In this document: piece by piece, positions 58,225 to 64,000 of the stretch
How the letters are laid out: every line of letters begins with the position of its first letter
Position numbering within the stretch: the first letter of the stretch is position 1
Source: GCA-002282575 sp964519885
GTDB lineage: Bacteria > Pseudomonadota > Gammaproteobacteria > Thiomicrospirales > Thiomicrospiraceae
DNA length: 64,000 nucleotides
Assembly (NCBI GenBank): GCA_964519885.1
Contig: CAZFLX010000011.1
Coordinates: 11,120 to 75,119, forward strand
Direction: 5' to 3'
Notes under the pieces: model-generated
What the model saw: only the letters and a program-made list of their open reading frames with translations
What the model was told of the DNA's origin: nothing
Databases searched by the model: none
Position numbers and translations under genes: made by a program

Positions 58225-59223
58225 ATGAAAGATAATGCAAACCCCAACATCGCCATCCTCGGATTAAAACGCATTGGTGATGCCATTTATACCTTGCCGT
58301 TGATCGAAGCCTTAAAGCTGCAAGGAAAAACGGCACATATTACCGTATTTACCGAGCCACAAGTGGCGGCAATTTATGAGGCCAATCCGTTTATCGATGA
58401 TGTTAGGGTCTTTCGTAAAGCCGATTTTTGGTGGCATACGCTCGCAGCGTTGAAAGCCGAACCCTTCGATGTGTGTATTGTGTTACACAATGCCTTTAAG
58501 TATGCCTTGTTGCCGTTTTTAGCGGGTATTCCCGTACGTGTAGGCTATGTCAAAGAAGGTCGAGGTGGGTTGCTAACACATAAATTGCCGCTGCTCACGT
58601 CCGTCATCCACCGTTTAGAACATAATGCACGCTTGGGTGATTTAATCGGTGTCAATGCGCGTGGGTTGTTGCCCCACATTTACTTGGCTGATGAAGAGCA
58701 AGAGAAGTCACGAGCCTTGCTTCAGCATTTCGGTTTGGTCGCTGGTGGCTATGTGGTGATGGTGGTGGGGTCCATTTCACCGACACGTCGTTGGTTTCAT
58801 GATCGTTTTGCCGAAGTGGTGAAACGAGTTACGGTCGAACTAAAGCTGACGGTGGTGATTGTCGGCGGTCCAGATGATGTCGAAGCGGGTGAGTCGGTGA
58901 TGCATTTATCGGGCGGGCTGGCGCGGAACTTGGCAGGGCGTACCAGTCTACGAGAAACTATTTGGTTAATGCAGTCGGCAAAAGCGATGGTCACCAACGA
59001 TACTGGTCCAATGCATGTTGCCAGTGCGATTGGCATTCCGACGGTTACTTGGTATGGTGCAGCGAATGAAGATGAAATCGCACCGCCTTCACCCAATACC
59101 ACTATTTTGAATGCGCGAGTGCCGTGTAGTCCTTGTGTGAAAGAAACCTGTGCCAATGACTTAATTTGTTTGAAAGGCATTACTCCAGAGATGGTGATGC
59201 AGGCGTTGAAAGCTAAGTTATGA
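58225..59223 (+). CDS. Heptosyltransferase-family glycosyltransferase (GT9)
   Basis: A 332-residue cytosolic GT-B enzyme. IAILGLKRIGDAIYTLPLIEAL at the N-terminus and the C-terminal MVVGSISPTRRWFHDRFAEV, VTNDTGPMHVASAIGIPTVT and CSPCVKETC are GT9 signatures shared by WaaC, WaaF and WaaQ. It probably adds heptose to the LPS core; which linkage is unknown. Four nt separate it from the membrane protein gene. Confidence 0.92.
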   Translation: MKDNANPNIAILGLKRIGDAIYTLPLIEALKLQGKTAHITVFTEPQVAAIYEANPFIDDVRVFRKADFWWHTLAALKAEPFDVCIVLHNAFKYALLPFLAGIPVRVGYVKEGRGGLLTHKLPLLTSVIHRLEHNARLGDLIGVNARGLLPHIYLADEEQEKSRALLQHFGLVAGGYVVMVVGSISPTRRWFHDRFAEVVKRVTVELKLTVVIVGGPDDVEAGESVMHLSGGLARNLAGRTSLRETIWLMQSAKAMVTNDTGPMHVASAIGIPTVTWYGAANEDEIAPPSPNTTILNARVPCSPCVKETCANDLICLKGITPEMVMQALKAKL

Positions 59224-60470
59224 CAAGCGTTACCACAGCTAAACCCCTTGTCCATGCCAAAGCGTTACCATGGATATATGTGATTCTCGCCTTATTAGTT
59301 GTATCTTTATTGGCAGTACCGATTGTTGAAAAAACGCCTAATGCGTTAGCGTTTGAAACTTTTTATTTAGCGGGTCAACATTGGCTTCAGGGGTTAGACC
59401 CTTATGCCGTTTACGAAGGTTATGATTTTTATAAACTTAGCCCGACTTTTCTATTGCCACTCATCGGTTTTGCGCAATTGCCCTTTGTAGTTTCAGCTGT
59501 GCTATGGCAGTTTCTTTCGATTGCTTTATTTGCCTTGGCGTTGGTTGGCTTGTTGCGCTATTTACCTCTAAACCAGCCTTTATCTTTAGGTTGGTCTTTG
59601 TTTTTACCTTTTTTATTACTCACTGACTTTCAATTAAATGGCACTTATCTACAGTCTAATACCTTAGTTGTGTCCGTGATGGTGCTGGGTTGGTTAGCTT
59701 ATGTCGAACAGCGTTGGATTCTGGCGGCTTTGTTGTTGGCTTGGGTCAGTAATATGAAGCTTTATCCCTTAGTATTGATGTTGATGCTGTTTGTTGATTT
59801 GCGTTGGCGTTTCATCGCCGCATCCTTGTTGGCGCATTTGCTGTTACTATTGCTTCCTTTTATGATATGGGAGCAATCGCAATCGACATTGCTCTACGAT
59901 AGTTGGTTAGAACGGCTGTTGATGGATAAAACCATTACTTATGGAGAGCCTTGGGGGCATTTCTTTTTAGGATTAAAGCCTTTTCTAGAAGTCAATTTTG
60001 GCTGGGTTTTGCATCAAGGCTATGGTGTCGTTTTACTGTTATCGGCTTTATGGGTAGCGCTGCCCGTATTGCTATTACGTCGTGTTGGCAATTTTTCGAT
60101 GAATGCGTTGTGGTTACTTTTAATAACAGCTTTAGCGTGGATATTGTTGTTTAGTACGCGCACAGAAGGACCCACATTAGTCTTAATTGCACCGATTTAT
60201 GCTTATGCGTTATGGTGGATGATGCAAAGACAAAGCATTGCCTTGCGTCGATTCGGTTTATGGTTGTTGGTGCTGACCTTTGTGCTGACCTCATTATCCA
60301 CATCTGATTTATTTAGAGGAACGCTCATTCATGAACTTTCGTGGCAACATAATTTACGTGCGATTGGTTTGATGATTGCATTTATGTTTACCAGTGTTTT
60401 GTTGTGGCATGAAGCACTAGCAACCATTAGACAAACCCCTGATACAAAAGGATATGTTCGTGTCTCATAA
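59220..60470 (+). CDS. GT87/DUF2029 polyprenyl-phosphate-dependent glycosyltransferase
   Basis: A 416-residue membrane protein with about 10 TM helices. The N-terminal helix is followed by AFETFYLAGQHWLQGLDPYA and YDFYKLSPTFLLPLIG, the pattern of the DUF2029/GT87 family that includes mycobacterial polyprenyl-phosphomannose mannosyltransferases. VSNMKLYPLVLMLMLF is another family element. The donor is likely a polyprenyl-phosphate sugar; in this cluster that could be polyprenylphosphoryl-arabinose. It overlaps the GT9 gene by 4 nt and the GT2 gene by 11-17 nt. Confidence 0.8.
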   Translation: MTSVTTAKPLVHAKALPWIYVILALLVVSLLAVPIVEKTPNALAFETFYLAGQHWLQGLDPYAVYEGYDFYKLSPTFLLPLIGFAQLPFVVSAVLWQFLSIALFALALVGLLRYLPLNQPLSLGWSLFLPFLLLTDFQLNGTYLQSNTLVVSVMVLGWLAYVEQRWILAALLLAWVSNMKLYPLVLMLMLFVDLRWRFIAASLLAHLLLLLLPFMIWEQSQSTLLYDSWLERLLMDKTITYGEPWGHFFLGLKPFLEVNFGWVLHQGYGVVLLLSALWVALPVLLLRRVGNFSMNALWLLLITALAWILLFSTRTEGPTLVLIAPIYAYALWWMMQRQSIALRRFGLWLLVLTFVLTSLSTSDLFRGTLIHELSWQHNLRAIGLMIAFMFTSVLLWHEALATIRQTPDTKGYVRVS

Positions 60471-61242
60471 AATTACCGCTTTCGTACTGACCTACAACGG
60501 TGAAAAATACATTGAAGAGTGTTTAAAAAGCTTAATGTGGGCTGACGAGGTAATGATTGTTGATTCTGGCAGTTCAGATAATACGGTTGAAATTACACGT
60601 AATTTGGGTGTTCGTGTCGAAACCAACCCTTGGGCGGGCTACGGTAATCAGTTGAATTATGCGCTGAGTGTGGCGAGTCATGATTGGGTGTTTTTTACCG
60701 ATCAGGATGAAGTGGTCTTACCTGAGCTGGCGCAAAATATTCGTCGTGAATTGAATGGTGAGATGAACTATTTAGCTTACAAAACGGGAGGTCAAAACTC
60801 TTTGTTTGGTCATTGGTTAGCCTGGGGTGGCACGATTGAAGCGAATGTGAGATTTGTTAATCGTCACCATGTGACCTATTGCCCCGTACAGCACACCTAT
60901 ATTTGCGAGAAGTTACCGAAAAAAACCATTAAAGGCGTGGTACGTCACGATATGGCACCAACCATGATTGAATGGTGGGATAGAAGTTTCAAGCTGGCGA
61001 CCATTGAGGCTGAGGTGGATTATGCCAATGGTGCGCGCTTTAGTGCGTGGAAGGCTAGCATGTTTTGGTGGCGCTTTGTGCGTCGTTATGTGTTCAAGTT
61101 GGGCTTTTTAGACGGTTGGGCAGGATTATATATGGCGTTGCAACGAAGTATGTACATTTTGGCCTATCAGGCCTGTTTGTTGGAGTTAGATCGCGGCATT
61201 CGTCAACCTAAAGAAGACCCCAACAAAAGTAAGTTTCGGTGA
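60460..61242 (+). CDS. LPS core glycosyltransferase (GT2, WaaE/KdtX type)
   Basis: A 260-residue GT-A enzyme. ITAFVLTYNGEKYIEECLKS and VMIVDSGSSDNTVEITRNLG mark the nucleotide-sugar site, and DWVFFTDQDEVV holds the metal-binding acidic triad. The C-terminal half (RHDMAPTMIEWWDRSFKLAT, RRYVFKLGFLDGWAGLYMAL) is typical of WaaE/KdtX enzymes that add a hexose to the inner core. GTG 60460 has AAAGG at a normal distance; ATG 60454 would leave only 2-3 nt, so GTG is preferred. Confidence 0.9.
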   Translation: MSHKITAFVLTYNGEKYIEECLKSLMWADEVMIVDSGSSDNTVEITRNLGVRVETNPWAGYGNQLNYALSVASHDWVFFTDQDEVVLPELAQNIRRELNGEMNYLAYKTGGQNSLFGHWLAWGGTIEANVRFVNRHHVTYCPVQHTYICEKLPKKTIKGVVRHDMAPTMIEWWDRSFKLATIEAEVDYANGARFSAWKASMFWWRFVRRYVFKLGFLDGWAGLYMALQRSMYILAYQACLLELDRGIRQPKEDPNKSKFR

Positions 61243-61256
61243 ACTGGGTTTGCCGT

Positions 61257-62201
61257 TTACTTCATATCGTAAATCTGAAGCACACCGACAACGCTTTCTT
61301 TATCAGTAACCACGAGCGAGTAAATTTTCGTGCGATGCATTAAGGCTTCAGCATCGGCAAAGCGTTCGTTGACATCAATGGTAACGGGTGAGGTGGTCAT
61401 CATTTCTTGTGCGGTCAGCTGTTTTACGTCATCACTTTTATCGTAAGCGCGACGCACGTCACCATCGGTAATAATGCCAACAAGTTGCTGCTGATTGTTG
61501 CACACCAGTGCCACCCCTAAGCGCCCCGCGGTGATGGTTTGTAGTACATCTCTAAAGCTGCTGGTTGGCGTACAGAAGGGAAGGTTGTCCTTATGCATGA
61601 CATCACCGACCTTTGTCAGCAGTTTGCGTCCTAAGCTGCCACCAGGGTGAAAACGTGCGAAGTCTTCGGGTTGAAAGTTTTTGTTGATTGATAACACCAC
61701 TGCTAAGGCATCGCCCATAACCAAGGTATTGGTGGTTGAGCTGGTTGGCGCGAGATTATTCGGGCAGGCTTCTTTTTCGACTGAAATATCTAACACTGCA
61801 TGGGCATGTTGCGCTAGCGTAGAATTCATCTTGCCAGTCATGGCAATAATTCGGTTGCCTTGATATTTTAAGAAGGGCAGGATGCGAATCACTTCATCGG
61901 TTTCACCACTGTTAGAAATCAGTAGAGCCACATCGTCGGGCTTAATCATGCCTAAATCACCATGAAAGGCTTCGCCAGGGTGGACAGAAAAAGCAGGCGT
62001 TCCTGTTGATGCCATGGTGGCAACAATTTTTTGACCAATCAATCCCGACTTGCCCATGCCAATCACCACTAAGCGTCCAGTGGTGTTCATAATCAGATCG
62101 ATTGCGGTGACAAATTGCTCATTGAGTCGTTTAGACATGAGTTGCAGTGCGGCAATTTCTTCTGAGATGACGGATTTGGCTTGTTCGAGTTGTTGATTCA
62201 T
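61257..62201 (-). CDS. kdsD: Arabinose-5-phosphate isomerase
   Basis: A 314-residue enzyme interconverting ribulose-5-phosphate and D-arabinose-5-phosphate, the first step to Kdo. The SIS domain has VVIGMGKSGLIGQKIVATMA, HPGEAFHGDLGMI, LISNSGETDEV and APTSSTTNTLVMGDAL. Two CBS domains occupy about 205-314. It converges on the glycan operon. Its product is a Kdo precursor and is not an intermediate of the polyprenyl-arabinose route described above. Confidence 0.96.
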   Translation of the reverse strand: MNQQLEQAKSVISEEIAALQLMSKRLNEQFVTAIDLIMNTTGRLVVIGMGKSGLIGQKIVATMASTGTPAFSVHPGEAFHGDLGMIKPDDVALLISNSGETDEVIRILPFLKYQGNRIIAMTGKMNSTLAQHAHAVLDISVEKEACPNNLAPTSSTTNTLVMGDALAVVLSINKNFQPEDFARFHPGGSLGRKLLTKVGDVMHKDNLPFCTPTSSFRDVLQTITAGRLGVALVCNNQQQLVGIITDGDVRRAYDKSDDVKQLTAQEMMTTSPVTIDVNERFADAEALMHRTKIYSLVVTDKESVVGVLQIYDMK

Positions 62202-62248
62202 GCAAAAACCTAAAATTATGTGAAGTGTTGTAACATTTTAACGCACAA

Positions 62249-62797
62249 CTAACCGAGCTGTAAAAATACTTCACTCAGTAGTAGGCTGCTCGATTCACTA
62301 CTAAAACAGGATCGTCGAGTGGGAAGTTGAGGTTTACTTTGATGTTGCCAGTGCGGCCAGTGATGACTATCCGTTAAGGCATATTCAAATGCAGAGCGAG
62401 ATAATTGCGTTTGTTGTGAGAGCCAGATGCCTAAGGGCTGTGTGCCTATGTTTCTGATGTTAGAAAACTCATGCTGTTGTTGTAAAAAGCTTTCTTGTTC
62501 ATTTTCAGCTAGAGGAATGAAGCTGCGCGCATAAAGTACGGGTTTGTTGCGACAATTAAGCAGTACACTTCTTACCCAGCCTTGGCATGGATAACTAAGT
62601 TTTAAACGCGCTGCTTCATCTGCCAAGCACGCGTCTATGCCTTCAAATAGAAGGCTAACGGATAGCGGGCTACCACAGTTAGCACTGAGGGCGAGTGTTA
62701 GCAGTCCTGTTGTTTGCATCAGCTTTTGTGCAATCGGCAGACAATTATGCGGCGGCTTGTTGCGCCATTGGACAATGCTAACTGAGTCATTTTTCAT
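62249..62797 (-). CDS. ubiC: Chorismate lyase
   Basis: A 182-residue enzyme converting chorismate to 4-hydroxybenzoate and pyruvate for ubiquinone. GWVRSVLLNCRNKPVLYARSFIP contains the conserved Arg, GTQPLGIWL follows, and the C-terminal SSLLLSEVFLQ has the expected Glu. The central YARSFIPL pattern is diagnostic. It is upstream of kdsD on the same strand with a 47-nt gap. The usual ubiA partner is not adjacent. Confidence 0.88.
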   Translation of the reverse strand: MKNDSVSIVQWRNKPPHNCLPIAQKLMQTTGLLTLALSANCGSPLSVSLLFEGIDACLADEAARLKLSYPCQGWVRSVLLNCRNKPVLYARSFIPLAENEQESFLQQQHEFSNIRNIGTQPLGIWLSQQTQLSRSAFEYALTDSHHWPHWQHQSKPQLPTRRSCFSSESSSLLLSEVFLQLG

Positions 62798-62838
62798 GCC
62801 ATTAGTTTAGCAGATATGTTGTCTGACGGCTATGCTTG

Positions 62839-62867
62839 TTGACTTGTTTAAAAAAACAGGTTATTAT
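62839..62867 (+). promoter_or_regulatory. Sigma-70 promoter of tRNA-Met
   Basis: TTGACT (62839-62844), a 17-nt spacer and TATTAT (62862-62867), ending 17 nt before the tRNA. Confidence 0.8.
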
Positions 62868-62884
62868 TGTAAAACTAAGTTTAT

Positions 62885-62961
62885 GGCTATGTAGCTCAGT
62901 CGGTTAGAGCACAGCACTCATAATGCTGGGGTCACAGGTTCGAGTCCCGTCATAGCCACCA
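62885..62961 (+). tRNA. tRNA-Met, elongator (anticodon CAT)
   Basis: A 77-nt cloverleaf with acceptor GGCTATG/CATAGCC, anticodon stem CAGCA/TGCTG and loop CTCATAA, giving anticodon CAT, and encoded CCA. The body closely resembles E. coli elongator tRNA-Met (GTAGCTCAG, GGTCACAGGTTCGA), and the first base pair G-C argues against initiator tRNA. CAT-anticodon Ile2 is the only alternative and is less likely. Confidence 0.95.
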
Positions 62962-62974
62962 ATTTGTAAAATCA

Positions 62975-62998
62975 ACCCGTCTCAGTACGGGTTTTTTT
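62975..62998 (+). terminator. Terminator of tRNA-Met
   Basis: AACCCGT and ACGGGTT form a stem with a 6-nt loop, followed by a T-run. Confidence 0.9.
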
Positions 62999-63024
62999 GT
63001 GCCCGAGATTTCAGCTAAGCCAAA

Positions 63025-63840
63025 TTAAGTGTCGCATCCTACCCCAGATTCAAAATTCAGCATTAATTGTTTCAGCAATTCATTAGGCTCAACTGCAAGT
63101 TGTGGAAATTTATTTTTCAACACATCGGTTAGCATGTGCTGATGAATATATTGAATAACACTGTCGAAGATATTCACCAATAATTCAATGGATTCTGCTT
63201 GTGTTGGAGGATGCATATCGTTATTGACGTGTATCTCCAAGCCAAACTCAACCCGACTGGTCGGGTTTGATTCCAAAGAGTGTAATAGCCAGCCAATTCG
63301 ATGTTTTGGTTTCGCTTCTAAGAAAATCGCTAGGTGAAACATGAGCGTAACGTAGTGCACCATAATTAACTCATTCGACAAGAACTGATGAAAATTGATC
63401 TGACCTTGCTGGCGTTGTTCATGAATCCAATGATCGCATTGCGCTTGCGCTTCTTGAAATCGAAACTGACCTAAGGCAATTTCAATGATGTCAATTAAGT
63501 GTAATAACCAAAAACGTTTTTCATCCGAGTTGGTTGTGTGATGATTGAGGTGATTTGCATGCATAAATTGATGCAGAACAAAACGTTTGAAGTGTTGCGT
63601 GCGTATATCTAGCGTTTGCCCTAGTTCTGCACTGTGAACACAATGCTCGTCCTCGGCAATTTTCGTGAGTAATCTCGTATCTTGAACCATTTCTCGCGCA
63701 ACGCGGATAGCGTCAATCAGTGCTAACTGCTGCTCTTTAACCAGAGGCTGTAGGCGATGAATATATGCCACGAATATTTTTTCAGCGTGTTTTTGAACCG
63801 GCATCAAAGAATTAGAATCATTACAATCTGTTACAGCCAC
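63025..63840 (-). CDS. Hypothetical helical cytosolic protein
   Basis: A 271-residue protein I do not recognise. It is predicted almost wholly alpha-helical and His/Gln/Leu-rich (for example MPVQKHAEKIFVAYIHRLQP, LLHLIDIIEIALGQFRFQEA, MVHYVTLMFHLAIFLEAKPK). There is no signal peptide, no transmembrane helix and no obvious catalytic motif. The N-terminal MPVQKHAEKIFVAYI block lies about 12 residues in, so an internal ATG at about 63804 is an alternative start. It stands alone after the tRNA-Met gene on the opposite strand. Confidence 0.65.
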   Translation of the reverse strand: MAVTDCNDSNSLMPVQKHAEKIFVAYIHRLQPLVKEQQLALIDAIRVAREMVQDTRLLTKIAEDEHCVHSAELGQTLDIRTQHFKRFVLHQFMHANHLNHHTTNSDEKRFWLLHLIDIIEIALGQFRFQEAQAQCDHWIHEQRQQGQINFHQFLSNELIMVHYVTLMFHLAIFLEAKPKHRIGWLLHSLESNPTSRVEFGLEIHVNNDMHPPTQAESIELLVNIFDSVIQYIHQHMLTDVLKNKFPQLAVEPNELLKQLMLNFESGVGCDT

Positions 63841-64000
63841 ATTGGACTCCTAACATCATAGAATTAAAGATTTCATCATAAGTCAAGCTAACGGCTTTTG
63901 CCTAGTAGGCGGAGCGGTTTGAATGATGAATATTTGATGATAGGTCTGTAATGGTCTAATAATCCCGGAGAGAAACATAGCTTACAATTAGCCTATTCGG

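Noticed and set aside
58797..59255. A 152-codon open frame antisense to the GT9 gene
   Set aside because: The GT9 frame has clear family motifs throughout this stretch, so the antisense frame is a shadow.
61257..62201. kdsD as a supplier of arabinose for the neighbouring arabinofuranose genes
   Set aside because: The known polyprenyl-arabinose route uses PRPP and epimerises on the lipid carrier; arabinose-5-phosphate is a Kdo precursor. kdsD is also on the opposite strand.
1..64000. CRISPR arrays, insertion sequences or integrons
   Set aside because: No regularly spaced repeats, transposase frames or terminal inverted repeats were seen anywhere in the window.

Overview
The window is about 64 kb of dense, single-copy bacterial chromosome, almost certainly from a gammaproteobacterium. 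The evidence is the hemC-hemD-hemX-hemY order, a gmk/rpoZ/spoT neighbourhood, uvrA divergent from an MFS gene followed by ssb, aroK-aroB, heptose-LPS genes (hldD, heptosyltransferase-type GT9, waaE-type GT2), kdsD and ubiC. Base composition is moderate, and the only terminal oxidase visible is a cbb3 type. Together with two chemoreceptors and c-di-GMP signalling this suggests a motile or surface-living, oxygen-limited aquatic organism. The order (perhaps Thiotrichales-like) cannot be fixed from sequence alone. I saw no insertion sequence, prophage or CRISPR array.

Layout. 1-4.3 kb: 5' end of an rlmI-like rRNA methyltransferase gene, tRNA-Thr, then minus-strand housekeeping genes (small membrane protein, stand-alone MnmC oxidoreductase, HDOD protein, PurU, thioredoxin-fold protein). 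4.4-8.3 kb: hemCDXY. 8.3-11.3 kb: zinc peptidase, a lipoprotein and an outer-membrane barrel protein carrying the same 31-nt terminator sequence, an HTH regulator and a coiled-coil protein. 11.3-17.1 kb: spoT, rpoZ and gmk on the minus strand, with a poly-HAMP chemoreceptor gene lying on the opposite strand between rpoZ and gmk. 17.2-19.4 kb: aroK-aroB plus an unknown gene. 19.6-29.2 kb: a complete chemosensory operon (receptor, CheB, CheR-TPR, CheA-REC, stand-alone receiver, Hpt-REC-REC-GGDEF cyclase, two CheW-like proteins) that matches the Wsp surface-sensing parts list in a different order and with an enlarged cyclase. 29.2-33.4 kb: rimO, then hisBHAF on the minus strand. 33.8-42.3 kb: ccoNOQP, a 44-residue membrane protein, ccoG, ccoH and ccoI, and an SMR transporter where ccoS would be expected. 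42.3-47.7 kb: HopJ-family gene, uvrA, MFS transporter, ssb. 47.9-50.1 kb: a MarR-DoxX-pirin-flavodoxin redox operon with two inverted repeats upstream. 50.2-61.2 kb: envelope glycan cluster. 61.3-64 kb: kdsD, ubiC, tRNA-Met and an unknown gene.

Two systems stand out. The first is the Wsp-like operon, which should couple an envelope receptor to c-di-GMP synthesis. The second is the run ubiA-gtrA-dprE1-dprE2-HAD in the glycan cluster. It has the logic of the mycobacterial polyprenyl-phosphoryl-D-arabinofuranose pathway, placed in a Gram-negative LPS-type locus beside uncharacterised multi-pass membrane proteins that could be the matching glycosyltransferases. The DprE1-like enzyme has Ala where the benzothiazinone-reactive Cys lies in the mycobacterial enzyme. 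Functional names rest on motif recognition by eye, with no database search.
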